Below, one piece after another: positions 37,010-44,939 of a stretch of DNA of 64,000 bases. The notes below the pieces were generated by a model. That model made no database searches. It had not been told where the DNA came from and saw nothing but the letters and a program-made list of their open reading frames with translations. The position numbers and the translations under genes were made by a program. The stretch's first letter is position 1; every line of letters starts with the position of its first letter. This stretch comes from JAVVEG01 sp041689205 (GTDB lineage: Bacteria > Pseudomonadota > Gammaproteobacteria > Pseudomonadales > Pseudohongiellaceae), in NCBI GenBank assembly GCA_041689205.1, contig JBDNGQ010000045.1, positions 1 to 64,000 of the forward strand, given 5' to 3'.

Positions 37010-37038
37010 TTGACAGAAAGGCTTACTAAGCCTATTAT
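37010..37038 (+). promoter_or_regulatory. Strong promoter of the yceD-rpmF-plsX-fab operon
   Basis: A perfect TTGACA (37010-37015), a 17-bp spacer and TATTAT (37033-37038, 5 of 6) make this the best sigma-70 promoter I see in the window. Only 9 bases separate the -10 from the yceD ATG at 37048, so the leader would be about 0-4 bases long. Confidence 0.75.
37019..37033. promoter_or_regulatory. 15-bp palindrome (candidate operator) in the promoter spacer
   Basis: AGGCTTA-C-TAAGCCT is a perfect 7+1+7 inverted repeat that fills most of the spacer and touches the first base of the -10. A repressor bound here would block RNA polymerase. It does not match the operator sequences of FabR, PsrA, DesT or FapR as I remember them, so the regulator is unknown. 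Confidence 0.5.
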
Positions 37039-37047
37039 TGCGCGCCT

Positions 37048-37593
37048 ATGACAGACACCCTCGTTCCAGACCACGTAGATGCGCGTAAAATATTTACTAA
37101 AGACGCGATAATAACTGGCATTTTACCCGTGCATAAACTGCATCGGTTGACTCAAAATCTGAGTAACAGCGAAGGCGTAGTGCGGGCAGAATTGCATTTT
37201 ACGACCGATGAAGCCCGGCGTCGTATTGTGTCTGGTGTCGTGAAGGCAGACGTAAATGCGGTATGCCAGCGGTGTCTGGAGGCTTTAAGTATAAGCCTGG
37301 AAGATACCTTAAATCTGGCTATAGTAGAGACTGAAGACCATATACGCAGGTTGCCTGCGGAGCTTGATCCCTGGCAGTGCACAGATGCATTATTGAACCT
37401 GTCGGATATCATTGAAGAACAATTGATTCTCTGCATGCCGCTGGTGAGTTATCACCCGGAAGGGCAATGTACAGGAGTTGCCGATTCAATTAGAGCTCAA
37501 CGCTTTAGTGCCGAAAATCAGCCTCCTGCGGACAGCCATTTAACAGGTGGCCCTTTCGCCGTGTTGCAGAACCTGAAAAAAAAGCAGGATTAA
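37048..37593 (+). CDS. yceD: YceD/DUF177 family protein
   Basis: This 181-residue protein belongs to the YceD (DUF177) family that precedes rpmF in most bacteria. It has been linked to 23S rRNA and ribosomal protein homeostasis. The zinc-site-like CQRC motif (AVCQRCLEAL) and the C-terminal PFAVLQNLKKK are typical. The start is the first ATG after a near-consensus promoter and lacks any upstream Shine-Dalgarno sequence, because the leader is nearly absent. Confidence 0.92.
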   Translation: MTDTLVPDHVDARKIFTKDAIITGILPVHKLHRLTQNLSNSEGVVRAELHFTTDEARRRIVSGVVKADVNAVCQRCLEALSISLEDTLNLAIVETEDHIRRLPAELDPWQCTDALLNLSDIIEEQLILCMPLVSYHPEGQCTGVADSIRAQRFSAENQPPADSHLTGGPFAVLQNLKKKQD

Positions 37594-37651
37594 TTCGCAT
37601 AGTTTAGTTTTATCACTAGTTTTTAAAATGATTTAAATAAGGAGTGCCCGC

Positions 37652-37831
37652 ATGGCTGTTCAACAGGTTAAAGTATCGCGCGCCAGGCGCGACAAGCGAC
37701 GCAGTCACGATGCGTTGACCGCAACGACTCTGTCAACTGACAAAACAAGCGGCGAAGTACATCGTCGCCATCACGTCACTGCCGACGGATTCTACAAAGG
37801 CAAAAAAGTTCTCGATCTCGGCGAAGAATAG
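37652..37831 (+). CDS. rpmF: 50S ribosomal protein L32
   Basis: This small gene encodes 59 residues that match L32 throughout: MAVQQVKVSRARRDKRRSHD, then DKTSGEVHRRHHVT and DGFYKGKKV. The ATG follows AAGGAGTGCCCGC, a strong ribosome binding site. The cysteines of zinc-binding L32 forms are absent, as in many Gammaproteobacteria. plsX starts 2 bases after the stop. Confidence 0.97.
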   Translation: MAVQQVKVSRARRDKRRSHDALTATTLSTDKTSGEVHRRHHVTADGFYKGKKVLDLGEE

Positions 37832-37833
37832 AT

Positions 37834-38859
37834 TTGTCGGGTATCAGGTGCATAGCAGTGGATGCAATGGGAGGGGACTTCGGCCCCTCCGTCGCTGCTC
37901 CCGCTGCCGTGTCCGTACTCGCGCAGCAGCCTGATTTGCAAATCTTGCTGATCGGCGATGAGCACGAGATTAAGTCACATCTGCAATCCGCATCAAAAAG
38001 TAATCTTTCCCGTATCGAAATACTGCATACGCCGGACAAGTTAAGCAATCTGATCAAACCTGAAAATGCGCTGCGTGGACATAAAAACTCCTCCATGTAT
38101 CTGGCTGTAGATCAGGTTCGTCAAAAATACGCACAAGCGTGTGTCAGTGCTGGTAATACCGGTGCCTTAATGCTGATAGGACGGCATCTGCTGAAGACTA
38201 TACCGGGCATAATCAGACCCGCCATGCTCGCTGGCATACCAACGCCAAATGTGGATCGGCAGGCTTTTCTGCTCGATGTTGGTGCGCACATCAACAGTAC
38301 GGCTGAAGAGTTGATTCAGTTTGCGATGATGGGCGCCGTTCTGGCATCTACCGAGCTGGGAAAGTTGCCAAGAGTAGGTTTGTTGAATATAGGTTCGGAA
38401 GAATATAAAGGCACCGAACACATTAAAGAAGCCGGTCTGGCCATGGAAAAACTCGACGAGCTGAACTATATAGGTTTTATCGAAGCAAACCGGATTTATG
38501 CCGGTGACGCTGATGTTATTGTCTGCGACGGATTCACTGGTAATGTGACAATCAAGACCAGTGCCGGCGTGGTAAACCTTATTCAAGAGCTGCTGCGGCA
38601 GACAATCATGAGCAACCCATGGAATCGTCTGCTCGGATTACTGGCAAAACCATTGCTGAGAAGTCTGCAACAGTCCATGGATCCTGCCCGCTTTAACGGC
38701 GCCAGCATCCTTGGCTTACAAGGCATTGTAATAAAAAGTCATGGCAATGCCGGGCTAAGCGGATTCACATCGGCTATACAACAAGCCGACCGCGAAATTA
38801 CTGCCCGCGTTCATGAACGAATTTCAGCACACATTGCCAATTATAAGAGAGACTTCTGA
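37834..38859 (+). CDS. plsX: Phosphate acyltransferase PlsX
   Basis: PlsX turns acyl-ACP into acyl-phosphate, the first step of phospholipid synthesis. The protein has 341 residues. The start is TTG at 37834, needed to include the conserved N-terminus (IAVDAMGGDFGPS). No ATG lies nearby in frame before it. The motif VSAGNTGALM and the C-terminal GLQGIVIKSHGNA are typical. It follows rpmF by 2 bases and precedes fabD by 2 bases. fabH, found here in E. coli, is absent. Confidence 0.95.
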   Translation: MSGIRCIAVDAMGGDFGPSVAAPAAVSVLAQQPDLQILLIGDEHEIKSHLQSASKSNLSRIEILHTPDKLSNLIKPENALRGHKNSSMYLAVDQVRQKYAQACVSAGNTGALMLIGRHLLKTIPGIIRPAMLAGIPTPNVDRQAFLLDVGAHINSTAEELIQFAMMGAVLASTELGKLPRVGLLNIGSEEYKGTEHIKEAGLAMEKLDELNYIGFIEANRIYAGDADVIVCDGFTGNVTIKTSAGVVNLIQELLRQTIMSNPWNRLLGLLAKPLLRSLQQSMDPARFNGASILGLQGIVIKSHGNAGLSGFTSAIQQADREITARVHERISAHIANYKRDF

Positions 38860-38861
38860 CA

Positions 38862-39821
38862 ATGCACAAAATTGGATTTGTTTTCCCAGGGCAGGGCTCC
38901 CAGAAGCTCGGAATGCTTGCTCAGCTTGCCACCGAACATGCAGTAATCCTCGATACGTTCAATGAAGCTTCCGCAGCACTTGGTGCTTGCTCGGGAAAAT
39001 CCCAGGATCTGTGGGCGATTACCCAGACTGACCAGGATAAGCTGGATCAGACGCATATTACCCAACCGGCCTTGCTTGCTGCGTCAGTAGCTATCTGGCG
39101 TTTGTGGCATCAACTGGGTGGCAGCAGTCCCGAACTGTTGGCGGGACACAGTCTGGGTGAATACTCAGCACTGGTTTGTGCCGGCATTCTTGATTTTTCC
39201 GATGCGGTGCAACTGGTATATAAACGCGGTCAGTACATGCAGGAAGCAGTGCCAGCCGGCACTGGTGCGATGGCAGCAATCCTTGGGCTGGATGAACATA
39301 TTATCAGCGACTTATGCCAACAGGCCGCGCAGGACGGTATCGTCTCAGCCGCCAATATCAATGCGCCAGGACAGACCGTGATAGCAGGCAGCAAAGAAGC
39401 TGTTGACCGAGCCATCAGCGCCTGTAAGGAAGCAGGGGCCAAACGGGCTCTGCCTTTGAATGTCAGTGTGCCATCGCATTGCGCTCTGATGCTTCCTGCC
39501 GCCGAGCGCCTGCGTAAGGACTTGCAGAATGTCACGTTCAACACGCCGCTTCTGTCTGTCGTGCAGAATATAAATGGCAAAGTTGCCCAAACTCCCGATG
39601 AGATCAAAAACAATCTGCTTAAACAGCTTTATATGCCGGTGCAATGGGTCAGTTCCATTCACACCATGCGCGACGCTGGCGTTGAGCGGATAGTAGAATG
39701 TGGTCCTGGTAAAGTGCTGGGGGGCCTGATCAAACGTATTCAGCCTGATATTGCATGCTTTAGCAGTGAAGACAGCCAGAATCTGGACCTCGCTCTGGCA
39801 GGCACCAGCGACTCAGTATAA
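38862..39821 (+). CDS. fabD: Malonyl-CoA--ACP transacylase
   Basis: FabD loads malonyl onto acyl carrier protein. It has 319 residues. The N-terminal FPGQGSQ motif, the nucleophile elbow GHSLGEYSAL (Ser97) and the catalytic histidine region VPSHCALM are all visible. It sits in the fab operon, directly after plsX and 29 bases before fabG. Confidence 0.97.
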   Translation: MHKIGFVFPGQGSQKLGMLAQLATEHAVILDTFNEASAALGACSGKSQDLWAITQTDQDKLDQTHITQPALLAASVAIWRLWHQLGGSSPELLAGHSLGEYSALVCAGILDFSDAVQLVYKRGQYMQEAVPAGTGAMAAILGLDEHIISDLCQQAAQDGIVSAANINAPGQTVIAGSKEAVDRAISACKEAGAKRALPLNVSVPSHCALMLPAAERLRKDLQNVTFNTPLLSVVQNINGKVAQTPDEIKNNLLKQLYMPVQWVSSIHTMRDAGVERIVECGPGKVLGGLIKRIQPDIACFSSEDSQNLDLALAGTSDSV

Positions 39822-39850
39822 ATAAATAAAAGAGCGAAGGAGTAATCTGG

Positions 39851-40594
39851 ATGAGTATTGCGGGAAAAGTAGCATTAGTGACTGGCGCCAGTCGAGGAAT
39901 TGGCAAAGCGATAGCAACCGAACTGGGACAGCATGGCGCTATCGTAATTGGCACAGCCACAACAGAAAGCGGAGCAGAAGCGATTTCTGCCTATCTTGCA
40001 GAATTGGGCATGAAAGGGGGAGGTTATCAGCTCGATGTTGCATCAAAAGATTCGGTAGAACAGCTGCTGAGCGCTCTGGCTGTCGATTTCGAGATGCCAC
40101 TTATACTGGTTAACAATGCCGGAATCACCAAAGATAATCTGCTGCTGAGAATGAAAGAAGAGGAGTGGGGTGATGTTATCAATACCAATCTGACTTCTCT
40201 TTACCGTCTTTGTAAAGCCTGTTTGAAACCCATGACCAAGGCGCGCTGGGGCAGGATTATAAGTATTAGCTCGGTGGTGGCATCCAGTGGTAACCCAGGG
40301 CAAACCAATTACGCTGCATCAAAAGCTGCAATTGAAGGGTTTTCACGTTCACTGGCCATCGAAATAGGCTCACGTGGTATCACTGTAAATTGTATTGCTC
40401 CAGGTTTTATTGATACCGATATGACCAGAGCGCTGGCTGAAAAGCAGATCGAAACATTGTTAAGTCATATCCCATTGAGTCGCTTCGGCAAAGCAGAGGA
40501 AGTGGCTGCAGTGGCGGGCTTTCTGGCTTCGGAATCAGGCGCGTATATCACTGGTGAAACTATCCATGTGAACGGTGGAATGTACATGTCTTAA
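39851..40594 (+). CDS. fabG: 3-oxoacyl-ACP reductase FabG
   Basis: This is the NADPH-dependent ketoreductase of the fatty-acid elongation cycle. The short-chain dehydrogenase fold shows TGASRGIGKA (11-20), NNAG, and the catalytic Ser141, Tyr154 and Lys158 (NYAASK). The 247 residues match the family. A Shine-Dalgarno sequence (AAGGAG) is in place. A 193-base gap precedes acpP. Confidence 0.97.
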   Translation: MSIAGKVALVTGASRGIGKAIATELGQHGAIVIGTATTESGAEAISAYLAELGMKGGGYQLDVASKDSVEQLLSALAVDFEMPLILVNNAGITKDNLLLRMKEEEWGDVINTNLTSLYRLCKACLKPMTKARWGRIISISSVVASSGNPGQTNYAASKAAIEGFSRSLAIEIGSRGITVNCIAPGFIDTDMTRALAEKQIETLLSHIPLSRFGKAEEVAAVAGFLASESGAYITGETIHVNGGMYMS

Positions 40595-40787
40595 GGCAGT
40601 TGAAGATAGCGCCAAAGCTGGACACTGGTTTTGTTCGGGTTTTCTTTAGGAATTATTTTCGAGTTTAAGATTACAACCGGTAGAAAATAGATGTAAACTT
40701 GCGTTTTGGGTTAGCAAGGTTGATTAAAAAATAACCAATTGACCAGAGATTTATAAAATTTTGCGTATTTTAGGAGCTAATAATAGT

Positions 40788-41021
40788 ATGAGTAGCATTG
40801 AAGATCGCGTTAAGAAAATTGTCTGCGAACAGCTTGGTGTTAAAGAAGAGGATGTAAAACCCTCCTCCTCATTTGTAGAAGATTTAGGCGCTGATTCTTT
40901 GGATACTGTGGAATTGGTTATGGCTCTGGAAGAAGAGTTCGAAACTGAGATTCCTGATGAAGAAGCTGAAAAGATCACTACGGTTCAATTAGCCTGTGAT
41001 TACATCAACAAAAACCTCTAA
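40788..41021 (+). CDS. acpP: Acyl carrier protein
   Basis: This 77-residue acidic protein carries the growing fatty acid on a phosphopantetheine attached to Ser37 (GADSLDTVELVM). The ATG at 40788 follows TAGGAG. The frame is open upstream to 40761 but without conserved residues. A 193-base A/T-rich gap upstream and a strong terminator downstream suggest extra, separate transcription of this very abundant protein. I could not settle on a promoter. Confidence 0.98.
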   Translation: MSSIEDRVKKIVCEQLGVKEEDVKPSSSFVEDLGADSLDTVELVMALEEEFETEIPDEEAEKITTVQLACDYINKNL

Positions 41022-41045
41022 GAAAATTCCAATTTAGTGAAAAGA

Positions 41046-41085
41046 AGCTACTCCAGGTCTTGCCCGGAGTAGCTTTTGTTTTTGT
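41046..41085 (+). terminator. Rho-independent terminator after acpP
   Basis: A perfect 10-bp stem AAGCTACTCC/GGAGTAGCTT (41046-41055 and 41067-41076) has an 11-base loop, and TTGTTTTTG follows. It lies 24 bases after acpP and 63 before fabF, so it probably limits transcription into fabF. Confidence 0.88.
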
Positions 41086-41138
41086 GATCTTGAATAAGAA
41101 ATCTTTGATTTTGCTGATGCGGATTTCAGGAGAGTGCT

Positions 41139-42377
41139 TTGAACGGTAGACGTGTGGTTATAACCGGATTAGGACTGGTGACGCCTCTTGGCAATGACGT
41201 GGAGACATCATGGTCAGCGCTGAAAGAAGGTAAGAGTGGCATTAATCTTATCGAGCATTTTGACACTACTGATTTCAGTACTCGAATCGGCGGTTCAATC
41301 AAAAATTTTGACAGCGATATTTATCTACCAGCCAAAGATGCACGTCGCATGGATGTGTTTATTCAATACGGTCTGGCTGCAGGTACGCAGGCCATGACTG
41401 ACTCTGGCCTCGACTCCAATTTTGATCCTGAACGCTTTGGCGTTGCTGTCGGCTCAGGCATTGGTGGCATCACCTCGATAGAAGACAGCTCTGCATTAAT
41501 TCGCAATGGCAGTTATCGCAAGGTTTCACCTTTTTTTGTGCCTGGATCAATCATTAACATGATCAGCGGTACATTGTCGATTCGATATAATCTGCAAGGC
41601 CCAAACATAGCTATCACTACGGCATGTACTACCGGTACCCATAATATCGGTGTTGCCGCTAATATGATTTCCAATAATCAGGCCGACATCATGCTGGCCG
41701 GCGGTTCGGAGATGGCTACTTCGCCTTTAGGCCTTGGTGGTTTTTGCGCGGCACGAGCGCTGTCTACCCGCAATGATGAGCCAACCCGCGCCAGTCGCCC
41801 CTGGGATCGTGATCGCGATGGCTTCGTGCTCAGCGATGGTGCCGGCATTTTAATTCTCGAAGAATATGAGCATGCCCGTAAACGAGGAGCACAGATCTAC
41901 GCAGAACTGGTTGGTTTTGGCATGAGTGGCGATGCATTCCACATGACCTCACCTTCAGAATGTGGCAGAGGTGCAACTTTGTGTATGCGCAATGCACTGC
42001 GCAGTGCCTCTATTGATATATCAGAAGTTGATTATATTAATGCACATGGCACCTCAACTCAGGCTGGTGATATTGCCGAAACTCAAGCAATAAAAGCCCT
42101 GTTTGGAAATTATGCAAAAAGTATTGCGGTCAGTTCGACCAAATCAATGATTGGACATTTACTTGGCGCTGCCGGTGCGGTTGAAGCTATCGTGAGCGTG
42201 CTGTCAATCAGAGATCAAATATTGACGCCGACTATCAATCTTGAGAATCCCGATGAAGGTTGTGATCTGGATTATGTGCCTGGTCATAGTCGTGAGCAAA
42301 AAGTAAATATTGCTTTGAGCAACTCCTTTGGCTTCGGTGGTACTAATGGCAGTCTCGTGTTCAAACGCATGAGCTGA
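41139..42377 (+). CDS. fabF: 3-oxoacyl-ACP synthase II (FabF)
   Basis: This condensing enzyme elongates acyl-ACP with malonyl-ACP. It has 412 residues. The thiolase-type triad is visible: Cys163 in TTACTTGTH and histidines in NAHGTST and GHLLGAAG. The start is TTG at 41139, firmly supported by AGGAG six bases upstream and by the conserved N-terminus RRVVITGLGLVTPLG. It is separated from acpP by a terminator and continues into pabC. Confidence 0.96.
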   Translation: MNGRRVVITGLGLVTPLGNDVETSWSALKEGKSGINLIEHFDTTDFSTRIGGSIKNFDSDIYLPAKDARRMDVFIQYGLAAGTQAMTDSGLDSNFDPERFGVAVGSGIGGITSIEDSSALIRNGSYRKVSPFFVPGSIINMISGTLSIRYNLQGPNIAITTACTTGTHNIGVAANMISNNQADIMLAGGSEMATSPLGLGGFCAARALSTRNDEPTRASRPWDRDRDGFVLSDGAGILILEEYEHARKRGAQIYAELVGFGMSGDAFHMTSPSECGRGATLCMRNALRSASIDISEVDYINAHGTSTQAGDIAETQAIKALFGNYAKSIAVSSTKSMIGHLLGAAGAVEAIVSVLSIRDQILTPTINLENPDEGCDLDYVPGHSREQKVNIALSNSFGFGGTNGSLVFKRMS

Positions 42378-42406
42378 TTAAATCGCACCCTCTTAGGTCT
42401 GCTGAT

Positions 42407-43231
42407 ATGTGGATTAACGGACAGCCTGGTGAGAGCATCGCAGCAACTGACCGTGGACTGCACTACGGCGATGGCTTGTTCGAAACGCTTCTTATCCAGA
42501 AGGGGCGGGCCATACTTCTGGATCAACATCTGCACAGACTACAACAGGGCTGCGCAGTTCTTGGTCTGGATTACCCGCTGTCACTGAATGAAGAAATTCA
42601 ACAGTTTCTAGACAGCAAACAGGCGACAGACGCGGTATTAAAGATAATTCTTTCCCGCGGCTCCGGCGGCCGCGGTTATAAACCCCCAGCCCTGCCTGAT
42701 CCTGTCCGAATACTCCAGTTACATCCGCTGCCAGCCAATATTGCTCGTAATGCAGAGCGGGGAATCAGCGTCATTTTGTGTCAGCATCCGGTTTCAACCA
42801 ACTCCCGGCTCGCAGGTCTGAAACACCTCAACAGGCTGGATCAAGTTCTGGCCAGCATGGAGTTGCCGGAGGGTATTGATGAAGGATTAATGCTCGATGA
42901 TTCGGGTATATTGATCGAAGGTACCCGCAGCAATATATTTCTAGTACTAGCCGACAGACTTTACACCCCGGACTTAAGTCGGGCAGGGGTGGCGGGTATA
43001 ATGCGCTCATGGTTAATCGAACGATTTGCCGCGCAGCAGATTGATGTTCAGATCAGCCGTATTTCCAATGCGCAGTTGGGGGAAATATCAGAAATGTTTA
43101 TCTGTAACAGCGTGTTTGGAATATGGCCGGTTACGCAAATGGTGCTGGCAGATAAAACAGTCGACCTGCATAGCGGCCCAATTACCCGACAGGCTCAACA
43201 ATACCTGCATGAAATTTACCATGATGAGTAG
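42407..43231 (+). CDS. pabC: Aminodeoxychorismate lyase
   Basis: This PLP enzyme makes p-aminobenzoate for folate synthesis. It has 274 residues. The branched-chain-aminotransferase-like fold shows the N-terminal DRGLHYGDGLFET, the PLP lysine in LKHLNRLDQ (Lys139) and EGTRSNIFL. Its position between fabF and mltG is conserved in Gammaproteobacteria. It overlaps the mltG start. Confidence 0.95.
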   Translation: MWINGQPGESIAATDRGLHYGDGLFETLLIQKGRAILLDQHLHRLQQGCAVLGLDYPLSLNEEIQQFLDSKQATDAVLKIILSRGSGGRGYKPPALPDPVRILQLHPLPANIARNAERGISVILCQHPVSTNSRLAGLKHLNRLDQVLASMELPEGIDEGLMLDDSGILIEGTRSNIFLVLADRLYTPDLSRAGVAGIMRSWLIERFAAQQIDVQISRISNAQLGEISEMFICNSVFGIWPVTQMVLADKTVDLHSGPITRQAQQYLHEIYHDE

Positions 43232-44279
43232 ATCTTTTGTTTTCAAGCTTGGATCTGTGCTGCTGTTGCTTGCTGCAGCCGGCACCTCACTTGCGTTTCA
43301 TGCCTTCAGAAATTACCTGCACGATCCTATGCCACTGCAGGAACCCGTGCTGATAACTGTAATGCCTGGCAGTTCGTTGCGACAGGTGACCAATAATTTA
43401 AGTCAACGGGATCTGCTGCCCTTAGCTGACGCCCTGGTTTTATGGGCCAGGTATAAAGGCCTGGCAGGTTCTATTAAAACCGGTGAGTATGAACTTCGGC
43501 CTGGTCTGTCTCCGGAAGGTTTGCTGGCTCTGTTGGTATCAGGTCGCAACAAACAATATCCACTCACCGTAGTGGAAGGCTGGACATTCAGGCAGGCACT
43601 TGAAGCGGTCTGGGCCAGCGATAAAATTGATGTGAAACTGCGCGATGCCAGCGACGAAGAAATCGCTGCAGTACTTGGCGACAATATCCCTTTTCTGGAA
43701 GGGTCTATATTTCCTGACACTTATTTTTATACCGCCGGCACCACTGATATCGCGATTCTGTCCCGAGCCAGGCAGAGACTGGAAAATATACTTGCCGAAG
43801 AATGGCAGAACCGCCTGGGCGGCTTACCTTACCAGGATTTAAATGAAGCATTGGTGATGGCCTCCGTGATTGAAAAAGAATCAGGAATGCTGGCAGAAAA
43901 ACAACGTATAGCTGGCGTCTTTATCAGAAGACTGGAAACAGGGATGCGTCTGCAATCGGATCCTACCGTTATTTACGGAGCAGGTGCCGATTACACCGGG
44001 GTTATCCGCAGAAGCGATTTGGATACTGAAACACCTTGGAATACTTACCGGATTTCCGGTCTGCCGCCAACTCCGATAGCACTGGTCAGCAGAACATCGA
44101 TTCGCGCCAGCCTGCAGCCTGAAGATGGCTCGTATCTTTATTTTGTTGCCAGCGGCAATGGCGGCCACTATTTCTCCACTACCCTGGAAGAGCATAATGC
44201 TGCGGTACAACGTTATCGCAGCACTCTTTCACCGGACTCAAGGGACAGTGACCTGAACAGCGACATCAACATCAACTGA
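43221..44279 (+). CDS. mltG: Endolytic murein transglycosylase MltG
   Basis: This inner-membrane lytic transglycosylase (YceG fold) cleaves nascent glycan strands. It has about 352 residues. An N-terminal membrane anchor (FVFKLGSVLLLLAAAG) precedes a LysM-like region and the catalytic domain with ASVIEKESG, the catalytic glutamate region, and LQSDPTVIYG. ATGs at 43209, 43221 and 43224 are all possible starts. I chose 43221, which overlaps pabC by 11 bases. The frame stays open much further upstream, but only inside pabC. Confidence 0.93.
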   Translation: MMSRSFVFKLGSVLLLLAAAGTSLAFHAFRNYLHDPMPLQEPVLITVMPGSSLRQVTNNLSQRDLLPLADALVLWARYKGLAGSIKTGEYELRPGLSPEGLLALLVSGRNKQYPLTVVEGWTFRQALEAVWASDKIDVKLRDASDEEIAAVLGDNIPFLEGSIFPDTYFYTAGTTDIAILSRARQRLENILAEEWQNRLGGLPYQDLNEALVMASVIEKESGMLAEKQRIAGVFIRRLETGMRLQSDPTVIYGAGADYTGVIRRSDLDTETPWNTYRISGLPPTPIALVSRTSIRASLQPEDGSYLYFVASGNGGHYFSTTLEEHNAAVQRYRSTLSPDSRDSDLNSDININ

Positions 44280-44306
44280 ACACCTACCATACAGGCAAGA
44301 TGACAG

Positions 44307-44939
44307 ATGCAGGATCGACAAGCTGGATTTATCACCATAGAAGGAATCGAAGGTGTCGGCAAAAGTACCAACATCGAGTTCATTACCCGTTGTCTGGATG
44401 AGTTCGGCGTCGACTGGACAATAACACGTGAACCAGGTGGCACCGTGCTTGCTGAATTAATCCGCAAACTGCTGCTTGATCAGCATACTGAACCGATGGC
44501 TGAAATGGCTGAACTACTGCTGATTTTTGCAGCTCGCGCACAGCATCTGGCACAGGTGATTAATCCTGCTCTGGCAGCCGGACGCTGGGTTGTCAGCGAC
44601 AGGTTCACCGATGCGACCTATGCTTATCAGGGAGGAGGCCGGGGACTGAACAGTGATACCATTGCCCAGCTTGAAACACTGGTACAGGGTGAACTCAGGC
44701 CAGATCTGACTTTTATCCTCGATCTGGATCCGGAGATTGGACTGACTAGAGCGAGACAGCGCGCCACTTTGGATCGCTTTGAGCTTGAGAAAATCAGCTT
44801 CTTTGAACGCGTCAGACACACTTACCTGGAGCGGGCTGCCGCGGAGCCGCGCCGCTGCAAAGTGATAGATGCATCAAACTCTCTGGAGTTGGTGCAACGG
44901 GATATTTTCAATCATTTGAATAACTATTGTGAACGTTAA
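44307..44939 (+). CDS. tmk: Thymidylate kinase
   Basis: This enzyme phosphorylates dTMP to dTDP. It has 210 residues. The P-loop EGIEGVGKS (12-20), the DRFTDATYAYQGGGRG motif and the LID region are visible. It lies between mltG and holB, and its stop overlaps the GTG start of holB by 11 bases. Confidence 0.97.
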   Translation: MQDRQAGFITIEGIEGVGKSTNIEFITRCLDEFGVDWTITREPGGTVLAELIRKLLLDQHTEPMAEMAELLLIFAARAQHLAQVINPALAAGRWVVSDRFTDATYAYQGGGRGLNSDTIAQLETLVQGELRPDLTFILDLDPEIGLTRARQRATLDRFELEKISFFERVRHTYLERAAAEPRRCKVIDASNSLELVQRDIFNHLNNYCER

